Source of the DNA: Clostridium isatidis
GTDB lineage: Bacteria; Bacillota; Clostridia; Clostridiales; Clostridiaceae
Length of the DNA stretch: 64,000 nucleotides
Direction of reading: 5' to 3'
Assembly: GCF_002285495.1 (NCBI RefSeq)
Contig: NZ_CP016786.1
Span: forward strand, 1,192,001 to 1,256,000
The notes under the pieces: generated by a model
The model's database searches: none
Told to the model about the DNA's origin: nothing
What the model saw: only the letters and a program-made list of their open reading frames with translations
Part shown: in pieces, positions 10,078 through 19,640 of the stretch
Position numbering within the stretch: the first letter of the stretch is position 1
Layout of the letters: every line of letters starts with the position of its first letter
Translations under genes and position numbers: made by a program

Positions 10078-10346
10078 TATTCAACAACCTCATCTACTAC
10101 TTCATCTTTATCAACTAATCTATGAGCTACAGTTTCCGGTTGAACTGCTGATAAAATTATATGATCACTATCTGTAATTATTACAGCTCTTGTTCTTCTT
10201 CCATAGGTTGCATCAATAAGCATACCTCTATCTCTCGCTTCCTGTATAATTCTTTTTATCGGAGCAGATTCTGGACTAACTATTGCTACAAGCCTATTAG
10301 CAGAAACTATATTACCAAATCCAATATTAATTAATTTTATACTCAT
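10077..10346 (-). CDS. remA: RemA/DUF370-family DNA-binding regulator
   Basis: 89-residue protein of the RemA (YlzA, DUF370) family. In B. subtilis RemA is a DNA-binding activator of matrix genes. The signature N-terminus is IKLINIGFGNIVSANRLVAI and the middle is DATYGRRTRAVIITDSDHI. It sits between yicC and gmk, exactly as ylzA does in B. subtilis. The targets in this organism are unknown. Confidence 0.93.
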   Translation of the reverse strand: MSIKLINIGFGNIVSANRLVAIVSPESAPIKRIIQEARDRGMLIDATYGRRTRAVIITDSDHIILSAVQPETVAHRLVDKDEVVDEVVE

Positions 10347-10360
10347 TTCTTTCCTCCTAA

Positions 10361-11242
10361 TTATTCAATATTTTGTACTTGTTCTCTAATTTTTTCTATT
10401 AAATTTTTTATATTAATGACATAATTTGTCATATTTATATCAGTTGACTTTGAAGCAATTGTATTAGCTTCTCTGTTCATTTCTTGAATTATAAAGTCTA
10501 ATTTTCTACCTATTGGCTCTGTTTCTTTAAAGGTCTTTCTAACTTGATCTATATGGCTCTTTAATCTAATAATTTCTTCATCTACAGCAGCCTTATCTGC
10601 AATTATAGCAGCTTCTTGTGCAATTCTAGCTTCATCAATATCAATTTTATCTAAAAGCTCTTTAATTCTAGCTTCTAATTTAGATTTATATGTAACTGGT
10701 ATTGCGTCTGCTAATTCTTCAATATTGTTAACAAAGATTTCTATATCCTTTAATTTAAGTAATATATCATCTTTTAATTTTTCTCCTTCTGCTACTCTCA
10801 TCTTTTCCATTTTTTCTAAAGCTTCTTCAATTAAAGGCTTTAAAAATTCAAATTTTTTCTCAATATTATCTTCTTCTTCAACAATTTCTATTACATCGGT
10901 AAATCTAGCAATATGAGAAACAGTAATATCATTTTTTACATTGAATTTTTCTTCTATTTCTAATAAACACTTGTAATAGCTTTCTGCAAGATTTAGATTT
11001 AATCTTGCTAGTCCTTCTCCACTAGAATAGGATTTCTGATTAATATAAACATCTACTTTTCCCCTATTTAATTTTTCATTTATTAATTTTCTAATTTGCT
11101 CTTCTAATGGAATTAAATTTTTAGGTAATTTAATATTAATATCTAAATATCTGCTATTAACACTTTTCATTTCAATAGAAAATAAATATTTACTTCCCTC
11201 ATCATTACTAGCTCTGCCGAAACTAGTCATACTTTTTACCAT
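10361..11242 (-). CDS. yicC: YicC/YloC-family endoribonuclease
   Basis: Member of the YicC/YloC family, characterised elsewhere as endoribonucleases. The conserved start VKSMTSFGRA and the end segment KLDFIIQEMNREANTIASK are both present. I choose the ATG at 11242 (293 aa), 5 bases after GGAGG, over an upstream TTG that overlaps this site. It is first of the yicC-remA-gmk-rpoZ-coaBC-priA series, with the asparaginase terminator just upstream. Confidence 0.93.
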   Translation of the reverse strand: MVKSMTSFGRASNDEGSKYLFSIEMKSVNSRYLDINIKLPKNLIPLEEQIRKLINEKLNRGKVDVYINQKSYSSGEGLARLNLNLAESYYKCLLEIEEKFNVKNDITVSHIARFTDVIEIVEEEDNIEKKFEFLKPLIEEALEKMEKMRVAEGEKLKDDILLKLKDIEIFVNNIEELADAIPVTYKSKLEARIKELLDKIDIDEARIAQEAAIIADKAAVDEEIIRLKSHIDQVRKTFKETEPIGRKLDFIIQEMNREANTIASKSTDINMTNYVINIKNLIEKIREQVQNIE

Positions 11243-11380
11243 ATCTGCCTCCAAAAATTAATTAACTACTTTTTTTAATATTAAAATTTTAGACATTATA
11301 AGTCAACTGTTTGTTAACAATTTATTCATATTTTATTTTTTCTCATTTTATTTACTTATAAATTGTGAACTGTAAATTAT

Positions 11381-11407
11381 AAAAAAAGAAGAGTTCTCAC
11401 ACTCTTC
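11381..11407 (-). terminator. rho-independent terminator after the asparaginase gene
   Basis: Stem GAAGAGT / ACTCTTC with a 6-base loop, followed on the minus strand by seven Ts. It begins 17 bases past the asparaginase stop. Confidence 0.9.
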
Positions 11408-11423
11408 CTTTTAAAACAACTTC

Positions 11424-12398
11424 TTATACTTCATTAAAAGCTTCATTTAAATTAAGATTTTCTTTACTTGATAGTACAACTAATAATTTAATTCTTGCTT
11501 TTTGACCTGGCATATCTTCTTCAAAAAATACACCTAAATCCTTTAGCATTTTTCCACCGCCTTCATAACCATAAGCCTCTCGAACTCGTCCCTCAAAACA
11601 TCTTGAAACAACAATTACTGGTATCTCCTTCTTTAAGGCTTTTTTTATTCCTGGCAGCATCAGAGGAGGCACATTTCCTCTTCCTAACGCTTCTATTACT
11701 ATTCCCTTATAACCTTTATCTATTGCAAATTCAACAAAATCCGAATTCATTCCAGAAACACATTTAATTAATGCAACATCACCAATTATTTTATCTAATT
11801 TATAAGTTTTGTGCTTTCGAGTTTTTCTATGAAATACTACTTGATTATTATCTACTATACCAATAGGACCAAAATTAGGCGTTCTAAAAGCATTTAGTGC
11901 CATGGAATTAGCTTTAGTGACCTCTGATGCACAATGTAATTCTCCATTAAAGCAAACTAATACCCCTCTTCCTTTTGCTTCTTCAGATATAGCTGTACAA
12001 ATTGATGTTGCTAAATTAAAAGGACCATCATAACCAAGTTCTGAACTGCTTCTCATTGCACCAGTTACCACAATAACTTTTTCAGTGTTAATTGTAAGAT
12101 CTAAAAAATAAGCAGTTTCTTCTAAAGTATCTGTGCCATGAGTTAATACAACTCCATCTATATCTTCTCTATTAACTAGCTCATTAATAAAATTACTTAG
12201 CCTAAACATGTCCTCTATTGAAATATGAGGTGAAGGTTTTTCTGAGAAACTATAGCTTTCTATATCTGCAAATTCATCTGCTCCAGTTACCATTGAAAGA
12301 ATTTCTTCTCCACTTAAACCAGGTACCGCAGCATTTATTTTTTCATCTATTTTCATAGATATTGTACCGCCATTAAAAACTAAGGCTACTTTTTTCAT
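11424..12398 (-). CDS. ansA: cytoplasmic L-asparaginase, type I
   Basis: Hydrolyses asparagine to aspartate and ammonia. The catalytic threonines lie in FNGGTISM (first site) and THGTDTLEET (second site, TDT), with a VTGAMR segment between subdomains. There is no signal peptide, so it is the cytoplasmic type; 324 aa is typical. It is monocistronic, with its own terminator and an AT-rich 150-base upstream gap. A glutaminase side activity cannot be judged from sequence. Confidence 0.9.
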   Translation of the reverse strand: MKKVALVFNGGTISMKIDEKINAAVPGLSGEEILSMVTGADEFADIESYSFSEKPSPHISIEDMFRLSNFINELVNREDIDGVVLTHGTDTLEETAYFLDLTINTEKVIVVTGAMRSSSELGYDGPFNLATSICTAISEEAKGRGVLVCFNGELHCASEVTKANSMALNAFRTPNFGPIGIVDNNQVVFHRKTRKHKTYKLDKIIGDVALIKCVSGMNSDFVEFAIDKGYKGIVIEALGRGNVPPLMLPGIKKALKKEIPVIVVSRCFEGRVREAYGYEGGGKMLKDLGVFFEEDMPGQKARIKLLVVLSSKENLNLNEAFNEV

Positions 12399-12470
12399 AA
12401 TTATCTCCTAAAATAAAATATAATTTTTATTTATAAAAATTATGGCTCTTATAAAAACCAAAAGCATTAA

Positions 12471-12507
12471 AGATTATAGATAGTACTTTACCTTAATAAT
12501 CTTCGTT
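12471..12507 (-). terminator. possible terminator after the PBECR3-like gene
   Basis: An 8-base inverted repeat AAGATTAT / ATAATCTT with a 21-base loop and a short T run on the minus strand. The long loop makes it a weak candidate. Confidence 0.35.
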
Positions 12508-12548
12508 TAATAATTATATTATATATAATATATAATTTTATATTCAAT

Positions 12549-12944
12549 TTAAATGCATTTTTTAATTTTTCCTCTATATAATTTATTATATATTTTTCTT
12601 TCAGTTATTGGATACATTGTTAAAACATTAATAAAATCCTTATTATTATCTATTTCTATTCCCATTAATATATATTCATTAAATTTTTTAATTAATTCTA
12701 TATTTATAACATTATCTGTTGACTTATAAACTCCAATATAATCTGGTGCATCAATGATTTTTTTCATATATTCAATAGGATTATTTATTACTTTTTTATT
12801 TAAATGCTTGCCATGTCGTTTTCTTATATGCTGTAACACTCTATCAGATGCATAAATGGTACCAGTAAATTTAACTCCTATAGCAGTAGCCATCTTTTCT
12901 TTAAAATATCCAACTCTTTTATAGGCATTAATTCTATCGGCCAT
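12549..12944 (-). CDS. orphan PBECR3-like nuclease-fold protein
   Basis: 131 aa with no signal peptide. From about residue 28 it follows the pattern I associate with the PBECR3 family (phage Barnase-EndoU-ColicinE5/D-RelE-like nucleases): GTIYASDRVLQHIRKRHGKH, then NPIEYMKKIIDAPDYIG, IELIKKFNEYILMGIEID, VLTMYPITERKI and a Lys/Arg end. The His/Arg/Lys cluster IRKRHGKH is the most likely active-site region. The start ATG has an AGAGGG site. It is a lone gene with no antitoxin-sized partner, between the spoIVA and asparaginase units. Family assignment is from pattern memory; RNase activity is inference. Confidence 0.7.
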   Translation of the reverse strand: MADRINAYKRVGYFKEKMATAIGVKFTGTIYASDRVLQHIRKRHGKHLNKKVINNPIEYMKKIIDAPDYIGVYKSTDNVINIELIKKFNEYILMGIEIDNNKDFINVLTMYPITERKIYNKLYRGKIKKCI

Positions 12945-13047
12945 GATATCCCTCTATTCTTTATAGTATATCGAGAACTATTTTATTTACTTATTTATAT
13001 TATATATTATTCAAAAGTCTATGCAATTCTACTAGAATTATATAACA

Positions 13048-13078
13048 GAAAAGGAGTTGTCAAAGACAACCCCTTTTT
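13048..13078 (-). terminator. terminator after spoIVA
   Basis: Strong stem AAGGAGTTGTC / GACAACCCCTT with a 3-base loop, T-rich on both sides, about 50 bases past the spoIVA stop. It could also stop plus-strand transcripts. Confidence 0.85.
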
Positions 13079-13127
13079 AGTATGATAGCTCTATTGTTTC
13101 ATACTTCTTATAAATTTTGCGATTCTT

Positions 13128-14606
13128 TTATAATATTATACAAATTAATCCACCGCTACCTTCATTAATAATCTTTTGAAGGGTTTTTTGAATTTTAATT
13201 TGTACATCTTCTGGCATTTTATATAATTTATTTTGTAATCCCTCTTTTATTAAAACCTCTAGTGGTTTACCAAACATATTGCTTTGCCATAATGCTGAAG
13301 GATCCTCTTCAAATTGTTCCATTAGGGACTTAATTAATTCTTCACTTTCTTTTTCAGAACCCATTATTGGGCTTATCTCAGTCTTTATATTAGCCTTAAT
13401 AAAATGCAAAGATGGTGCTGAAGCTTTTAATTTCACTCCAAACTTAGAGCCATGTTTTACCAACTCAGGTTCTTCGAATTTCATTTCAGAAAGTTGAGGT
13501 GCAACTAAACCATAACCAGTTTCACGAACATCTATTAAAGCATCCTTTACCTTATCATATTCTTTCTTTGCAAAATTAAGCTCTTTAATTAAAGATAATA
13601 AATCACTTTCCGATTTAACATCTAAGTCACAAATTTCACTTAATATGTTATAGAATATTCCTTCCTTAGGCTTCATAAATATAGTTGCCTTACCCATACC
13701 TAAGTCTACAGAACTCATTTCAGTTGGCGCTAAATTTTCTTCTTGATTTAATAAATTGATTGTGGACTTAATATCCCTAACCTTGCTTATGTTTTCAGCC
13801 ATTCCCTTTATAAGCTTAAAGAAATCTTTCTTTAACCAATGCTCTGGTTCTAATTGTTCAACCCAGCTTGGCATTTCTATGTTTATTTCCTTAACAGGGA
13901 ATTCTTTAAGTATATGTTGTAATACTTCTTCTATATCCTCTTCATCCATATTTGCCACATCCATAACATGAACAGTTACATTATATTTTTCTTCTAATTC
14001 TTTTTGTATTTTTTTAACTTCTGATGAGTTCGGATATTTTGTATTAAGTACAACTATAAATGGTTTGTTTATAGATTTTAGCTCTTCAATTACCCTTTCT
14101 TCTGGCTCTAAGTAATCATCTCTCTCTATTCCAGTTATACTACCATCAGTAGTTATAACTAACCCTATTGTAGAATGGTCTGTAATAACTTTTCTTGTTC
14201 CAATTTCAGCTGCATCTTCAAAAGGTATTTCATATTCATACCATGGAGTATTTACCATTTTTGGTTCTTCTCCATCCATATAACCCATTGCTCCTTTTAC
14301 AATATATCCTACACAATCTACCATTCTAACTTTAAATTTAATATCCTCTTCAAGGGTAATTTCTACCGCCTCGTTTGGAATAAATTTAGGTTCTGTTGTA
14401 TGGATACTTTTTCCTGACCCACTTTGAGGTAATTCATCCTTTGCTCTTTCTTTCTTATATGCATTTTCAATCTTTGGTATTACCATTAGGTCCATAAACT
14501 TTTTTATAAATGTTGATTTACCTGTTCTTACAGGACCAACAACACCTATATATATGTCCCCTTGTGTCCTCTCTGCTATATTCTTGTATATGTTAAAGCT
14601 GTCCAC
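13128..14606 (-). CDS. spoIVA: stage IV sporulation protein A, spore coat ATPase
   Basis: ATPase that polymerises on the forespore surface as the basement layer of the coat. It has the P-loop GVVGPVRTGKSTF at the N-terminus, a DCVGYIVKGAMG switch segment and a long C-terminal region ending GGLICIIL. I place the start at the GTG at 14606 (MDSFNIYKNI), 6 bases after GGGAGGG. This gives 492 aa, the length I recall for B. subtilis SpoIVA. It is monocistronic, with gpsA ending 200 bases upstream. SigE control is expected from the family, but I could not place a convincing SigE promoter. Confidence 0.97.
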   Translation of the reverse strand: MDSFNIYKNIAERTQGDIYIGVVGPVRTGKSTFIKKFMDLMVIPKIENAYKKERAKDELPQSGSGKSIHTTEPKFIPNEAVEITLEEDIKFKVRMVDCVGYIVKGAMGYMDGEEPKMVNTPWYEYEIPFEDAAEIGTRKVITDHSTIGLVITTDGSITGIERDDYLEPEERVIEELKSINKPFIVVLNTKYPNSSEVKKIQKELEEKYNVTVHVMDVANMDEEDIEEVLQHILKEFPVKEINIEMPSWVEQLEPEHWLKKDFFKLIKGMAENISKVRDIKSTINLLNQEENLAPTEMSSVDLGMGKATIFMKPKEGIFYNILSEICDLDVKSESDLLSLIKELNFAKKEYDKVKDALIDVRETGYGLVAPQLSEMKFEEPELVKHGSKFGVKLKASAPSLHFIKANIKTEISPIMGSEKESEELIKSLMEQFEEDPSALWQSNMFGKPLEVLIKEGLQNKLYKMPEDVQIKIQKTLQKIINEGSGGLICIIL

Positions 14607-14744
14607 GGTGTACCCTCCCATTTATTTTTAACAATACATATATATTCGTTTTTTTTTAAAAGTATACAGTATTGTTAAATTTTTATATTTTAATTTATAT
14701 AAAATATTATTAATATAAATACAAAAAAATACATGAAAAATAAA

Positions 14745-14797
14745 AATTCACAGTAAGAAGATTTTGGTTTATCTTAAAATCTTCTTAACTGTGAATT
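14745..14797 (-). terminator. terminator after gpsA
   Basis: Long stem of AAGAAGATTTT / AAAATCTTCTT, extended by CACAGT / ACTGTG, just past the gpsA stop. It separates gpsA from spoIVA. Confidence 0.8.
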
Positions 14798-14820
14798 ATA
14801 AACAGTTGGTTCCTAATAAA

Positions 14821-15816
14821 TTAATATATTTCGCTCTTTTTTTCTCTTTCCATTAAATGACTTACAGCTTCTTTTACATCTACATCTTTAAATAATATCT
14901 TATAAAGAATATCTGTTATTGGCATTTCTACATCTAATTTTTCTTTTAATTCATAAAAGGCTCTGCATGCTTTAATCCCTTCAACTACCATTCCAACTTC
15001 TTTTATAGCTTCATCAGTAGTCTTTCCAGTTCCAATTAAATAGCCAGCACGCCTGTTTCTGGAATGAATACTAGTACATGTAACAATTAAATCTCCCATT
15101 CCTGTTAAACCAAGAAAGGTCTCTGCTTTTCCTCCTAATCTTAAGCCTATTCTAACAATCTCTGCCATACCTCTTGTCATTAAAGCTGCTTTTGTATTAT
15201 CTCCATATCCTAGTCCATCACATACTCCAGCCGCTAAAGCAATTATATTTTTTACAGCTCCTCCAATTTCAACTCCAACCAGATCTTCATTTGTATAAAC
15301 TCTAAAGGCTGGATTCATAAACAGATCCTGAACTATTTTTGCTTTATCCATATTTTCTGAAGATACTACAACAGTAGTAGGTATATTAAGAGAAACTTCT
15401 TCAGCATGACTTGGTCCTGATAAAATAACTATATCATTTTGTGGTAATTCTTCTTTAATTACCTCTGATAGTCTCAAATTAGTTCCTTCTTCTATCCCTT
15501 TTGCAATACTTATTATAATAACTTCTTTACTAATCTTATTCTTTAGCTGCCTGCTTATATCTCTAATAACATGAGAAGGAACAGATAAAACAATAAATTC
15601 TGCATCTTTTATTGCTAAATCTATATTATTATAAGCAGTTACATCATGAGGAATTAATAGATTTTTAATATATTTATCATTTCTTCTATTTTCATTAATA
15701 TCTTTTACAACGTTAATATCTCTATCGTAAATAGATACTTTATTGCCGTTATTAGCTAATAATATTGCTAAGGATGTACCAAAACTTCCTCCACCTAAAA
15801 AAGCAACCTTCTTCAA
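14821..15816 (-). CDS. gpsA: NAD(P)-dependent glycerol-3-phosphate dehydrogenase
   Basis: Makes sn-glycerol-3-phosphate from dihydroxyacetone phosphate for phospholipid synthesis. The Rossmann motif GGGSFGTSLA is at residues 8-17, then GPSHAEEV and the catalytic Lys region EIGGAVKNIIALAAG; 331 aa. It starts 2 bases after der. In many clostridia plsY lies between der and gpsA, and it is absent here. Confidence 0.96.
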   Translation of the reverse strand: MKKVAFLGGGSFGTSLAILLANNGNKVSIYDRDINVVKDINENRRNDKYIKNLLIPHDVTAYNNIDLAIKDAEFIVLSVPSHVIRDISRQLKNKISKEVIIISIAKGIEEGTNLRLSEVIKEELPQNDIVILSGPSHAEEVSLNIPTTVVVSSENMDKAKIVQDLFMNPAFRVYTNEDLVGVEIGGAVKNIIALAAGVCDGLGYGDNTKAALMTRGMAEIVRIGLRLGGKAETFLGLTGMGDLIVTCTSIHSRNRRAGYLIGTGKTTDEAIKEVGMVVEGIKACRAFYELKEKLDVEMPITDILYKILFKDVDVKEAVSHLMEREKKSEIY

Positions 15817-15818
15817 AA

Positions 15819-17135
15819 CTACTCTTTCCTTTCTCTATATTCTATTTGTATTCCAGTACCACTGAAATCAAAGCTTTCACGTAACTGGTTTTCTAAATAT
15901 CTTTCATAGGAAAAATGTCTTGCACTTGCATCATTAACAAATAAAACAAATTTAGGTGGTTTAGTAGCAACTTGTGTTGCATAATATATTTTCATTCTTT
16001 TTATACCAACTAATGGAGGTTCATTCATTAATACCGCCTTGCTGATTACATCATTTAAAACTCCTGTTTGAATTCTCTTACAGTAATTGTCATAACATTC
16101 TTTTGCAATTTCTAAAACCTTATGAGTTCTCTGACCAGTTTTAGCAGATATAAATAAATACTTTGCATATTTTAAGAATTTAAGATTTGTTTGAATATCT
16201 TCTAAATATTTTTGCATTGTTTTATCATCTTTTTCAATTAAATCCCACTTATTAACTATTACCATAATAGCCTTATTCATCTCATGGGCATAACCAACTA
16301 TTTTTTCATCTTGCTCTGTTACACCTTCCGTTGCATCTATCATAAGAATACATACATCTGCTCTTTCAATAGCAGCATAGGTCCTAATAACAGAATATCT
16401 CTCAACCTCTTCTTTAACTTTGCTCTTTCTTCTAATACCTGCAGTATCAACTAATATAAATTTACCTTCCTCAGTTTCTAAAACGCTATCTATTGAATCC
16501 CTTGTAGTTCCAGGAACATCTGAAACTATAAGTCTCTCTTCTCCAAGAAGTCTATTAATAAGAGAGGATTTTCCTACGTTAGGTTTGCCTATCATAGCAA
16601 TTCTTATATACTCATCTTCCTCTTCTTCCTCATTAAACTTATCAAAATTTTCTACTACCCTATCTAGCATATCGCCGATATTTAATCCTTGAGAGGCAGA
16701 TATAGCAATAGGCTCACCTATTCCTAAATTATAAAATTCCCAAGCATTTTCGACTTCTTTCATAGAATCAACCTTATTAACTACTAGAACTACATCTTTT
16801 TTGCTTTTTCTAAGCATATTTGCAACTTCTTCATCAGCAGCTGTAAGCCCTTCTTTTCCATCTACAACAAATATAATAACATCTGCAGTTTCTATTGCTA
16901 TGTTTGCTTGTCTTCTCATTTGTTTTACAATAATATCATCTCTTTCTGGTTCAATACCACCTGTATCAATAATAGTAAAATTATAATTTAACCAATCAGC
17001 CTTAGCGTAAACTCTATCTCTTGTTACACCAGGTGTATCTTGAACTATTGAAATTCTTTGTCCTGCTAATCTATTAAACAATGTAGATTTTCCTACATTT
17101 GGTCTTCCAACTATCGCAACTATTGGTTTAGCCAT
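15819..17135 (-). CDS. der: ribosome-assembly GTPase Der (EngA)
   Basis: Double-GTPase protein needed for 50S subunit assembly. G domain 1 has GRPNVGKSTLFNRL, DTGG and NKVD. G domain 2 starts near residue 178 with GKPNVGKSSLINRL, DTAG and NKWD. A KH-like C-terminal domain closes the 438-residue protein. It leads the der-gpsA unit. Confidence 0.98.
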   Translation of the reverse strand: MAKPIVAIVGRPNVGKSTLFNRLAGQRISIVQDTPGVTRDRVYAKADWLNYNFTIIDTGGIEPERDDIIVKQMRRQANIAIETADVIIFVVDGKEGLTAADEEVANMLRKSKKDVVLVVNKVDSMKEVENAWEFYNLGIGEPIAISASQGLNIGDMLDRVVENFDKFNEEEEEDEYIRIAMIGKPNVGKSSLINRLLGEERLIVSDVPGTTRDSIDSVLETEEGKFILVDTAGIRRKSKVKEEVERYSVIRTYAAIERADVCILMIDATEGVTEQDEKIVGYAHEMNKAIMVIVNKWDLIEKDDKTMQKYLEDIQTNLKFLKYAKYLFISAKTGQRTHKVLEIAKECYDNYCKRIQTGVLNDVISKAVLMNEPPLVGIKRMKIYYATQVATKPPKFVLFVNDASARHFSYERYLENQLRESFDFSGTGIQIEYRERKE

Positions 17136-17317
17136 TAATTTTCCTCCTAACCTTTGAGTTTATTAATTAAGAACCATTATTTATTATTATATAGTTTACC
17201 CCAAATTTATTTCTTTTTTTCTGTAATCATATTATTAATTATGAAAAGTTTGAGGACTAAAATATATAATAGATATCTTTAGTAATATTACCATTATTAA
17301 TTAAATTTAGTCAACAG

Positions 17318-17346
17318 AAAACATCCCTAAAAATTAGGGATGTTTT
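17318..17346 (-). terminator. bidirectional terminator after phoU
   Basis: Perfect stem AACATCCCTAA / TTAGGGATGTT with a 3-base loop and T-rich flanks on both strands. It ends the pst-phoU operon. Confidence 0.9.
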
Positions 17347-17350
17347 GTAA

Positions 17351-18013
17351 TTACTCATTTAAATCAACATATTTACCTTTTTTGTGGAATATTATCCATT
17401 CGCAAATATTAGTTACATGATCTCCTATTCTTTCTAAATACTTTGATACAAAAAGAATTTGAGTTCCTTGATTTATCATTGCTTCATTTGACACCATTTT
17501 CTTCAAAACAAGTGAGAACATTCCCTGATATAAAGCATCTACTTTATCATCCATATCACATATTTCATATGCATAATCAACATCGCCATTTATATATGCT
17601 TCTATAGCACCTCTTATCATTTTTGTAACTATATCTACCATTTCCCAAACTGGTGATATTTCTTCAGAGAAATTCACTCCTACAACTCTAGAAACTGCTT
17701 TTGAAATATCTACTGCATAATCGGCCATTCTTTCTAAATCTGTTACTATTTTAGAAGTTGTATATAAACTACGTAGGTCTTTTGCAACTGGCTGCTCTGT
17801 TGCAATTATTTTTATACATTTTTCCTCTATTTCTTTTTGAAAATTATCTACCTTATCATCATTATTAATAACTTCTTGTGCTAACTCATTATCTTGATTT
17901 TTTAGAGCCGTAATACTATCATATATTTGCTTTTCAACTAAAGCAGCCATTTCCATCAGCTCTGAATTGAGGGATTTTATTTTATTTCTCATTACATCTC
18001 TCATGCTCTTCAA
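17351..18013 (-). CDS. phoU: phosphate uptake regulator PhoU
   Basis: Peripheral protein that couples the Pst transporter to PhoR and represses the Pho response when phosphate is plentiful. 220 aa with two tandem PhoU helical repeats; both carry the family's acidic metal-binding pattern (DLERMADYAVDI and LERIGDHVTNI). It is last in the pstSCAB-phoU operon, 20 bases after pstB. Confidence 0.96.
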   Translation of the reverse strand: MKSMRDVMRNKIKSLNSELMEMAALVEKQIYDSITALKNQDNELAQEVINNDDKVDNFQKEIEEKCIKIIATEQPVAKDLRSLYTTSKIVTDLERMADYAVDISKAVSRVVGVNFSEEISPVWEMVDIVTKMIRGAIEAYINGDVDYAYEICDMDDKVDALYQGMFSLVLKKMVSNEAMINQGTQILFVSKYLERIGDHVTNICEWIIFHKKGKYVDLNE

Positions 18014-18032
18014 CTCCTCTTATTAATAGTCT

Positions 18033-18797
18033 CTAACCAAATCTGCCAGTTATATAGTCTTCAGTTCTTTTATCCTTTGGCTTATAGAAAATATCTTCAG
18101 TATCACCATATTCAACTATTTCTCCATTTAAAAAGAAGGCTGTTTTATCAGCTATTCTTCCTGCTTGTTGCATATTATGAGTTACTATTACAACAGTATA
18201 ATTCTTTTTTAATTCTTCCATTAAATCTTCCATTTTACTAGTTGAAATTGGATCCAAAGCAGAAGTAGGTTCATCCATTAATATTATTTCTGGTGATACT
18301 GCAATTGTTCTAGCAATACATAATCTTTGCTGCTGACCTCCAGATAATCCTAATGCACTTGTCTTTAGCCTATCTTTTACTTCATCCCAAAGAGCTGCAC
18401 CTTTTAAACTTCTTTCTACTATTCCATCCAATACCTTCTTATCTTTAACTCCATGTAATCTTGGACCATATGCTATATTATCATATATTGACATAGGAAA
18501 AGGATTCGGCTTTTGGAATACCATTCCTACTTTTGTTCTTAGAGCAATAACATCTTTACTCTTATATATATCTTCGCCATCTACTAAGATATCTCCTTCT
18601 ATTCTTACCCCTTCAATTAAATCATTCATTCTATTTAAGCTACGAAGAAATGTAGATTTTCCACAACCAGAAGGCCCTATAAAAGCAGTTACCTTATTCG
18701 CTTCTAAATCTAAATTAATATTCTTTAACGCTTGTTTTTCTCCATAATATAAATTTAAATTTCTTACCTTTATTTTAGTATTATTACTCATTTTCAC
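18033..18797 (-). CDS. pstB: phosphate ABC transporter ATPase PstB
   Basis: ATPase that powers high-affinity phosphate import. It has Walker A GPSGCGKST, signature LSGGQQQR, Walker B with DEPTSALDP and a H-loop THNM; 254 aa. Two start codons three bases apart (MKMSN) are possible. It lies 18 bases after pstA. Confidence 0.98.
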   Translation of the reverse strand: MKMSNNTKIKVRNLNLYYGEKQALKNINLDLEANKVTAFIGPSGCGKSTFLRSLNRMNDLIEGVRIEGDILVDGEDIYKSKDVIALRTKVGMVFQKPNPFPMSIYDNIAYGPRLHGVKDKKVLDGIVERSLKGAALWDEVKDRLKTSALGLSGGQQQRLCIARTIAVSPEIILMDEPTSALDPISTSKMEDLMEELKKNYTVVIVTHNMQQAGRIADKTAFFLNGEIVEYGDTEDIFYKPKDKRTEDYITGRFG

Positions 18798-18814
18798 ACC
18801 TCATATAACTAAAA

Positions 18815-19639
18815 TTAGTAATTTGCTTTACTAAATTTTTTTGTTATTAATTTTGCTATTATATTTATTACAAATATTATTAAAATTAATACTATTCCAA
18901 CTGCAGAAGCTTCTTGAATATTACCTGCTTCTTGAGTTACCAAATAAGCTTGTATTGTTAAAGTTCTGGCACTTGACATAATTCCATTAGGCATTTTGGC
19001 AACTGTTCCTGCTGTAAGCAATATAGCTGCTGATTCCCCAACTATACGCCCTACTGATAATATTATCCCTACTAAAATTCCAGATAAGGAACTTGGTAAT
19101 ATTACTTTATATAATGTTTGGAATTTTGTAGCTCCAAGGCCCAAGGAAGCCTCTTTATAGGAAATTGGAACTGTTTTTATTGCATCTTCTGTTGTACTAA
19201 TAATCACTGGTAAAATGATAATTGCAACAGTTAATGAACCTGCCAATAGTGAATATCCTAATTTTAATACAACTACAAAAAATATTGATCCAAATAATCC
19301 ATATACTATTGATGGAATACCCGCTAAACTTTGTACAGCAAATCTTATTATTCTAACAGTTCTTCCTTGCTTTGCATATTCTGCTAGGTAAATTGCTGCT
19401 AACACTCCTATAGGAGTTGCAATAGCTATTGATAATATTACTGTATATAATGTAGCTATAATCATTGGAAATATTCCACCATCCCCTGAAGCTGCATAAT
19501 CATTAACGATAAAATCCCAACTTAACATAGAAAAACCTTTTACAAATATATAACCTAAAATCATAATAAGTAGGCCAACTGTTATAAAGGCAGATAAATA
19601 AACAATAAATTTTAATAAGTTTTCTTTAAATTTTCTCAT
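18815..19639 (-). CDS. pstA: phosphate ABC transporter permease PstA
   Basis: Integral membrane subunit of the phosphate importer, 274 aa with about six hydrophobic helices. The EAA-like loop that contacts PstB is YKEASLGLGATKFQTLYKVILP. It is one base from the pstC stop, so translation is probably coupled. Confidence 0.97.
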   Translation of the reverse strand: MRKFKENLLKFIVYLSAFITVGLLIMILGYIFVKGFSMLSWDFIVNDYAASGDGGIFPMIIATLYTVILSIAIATPIGVLAAIYLAEYAKQGRTVRIIRFAVQSLAGIPSIVYGLFGSIFFVVVLKLGYSLLAGSLTVAIIILPVIISTTEDAIKTVPISYKEASLGLGATKFQTLYKVILPSSLSGILVGIILSVGRIVGESAAILLTAGTVAKMPNGIMSSARTLTIQAYLVTQEAGNIQEASAVGIVLILIIFVINIIAKLITKKFSKANY

Positions 19640-19640
19640 A

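Noticed and set aside
14622..14744. SigE promoter for spoIVA
   Set aside because: Only loose matches to SigE -10/-35 were visible in the AT-rich gap; not strong enough to report.
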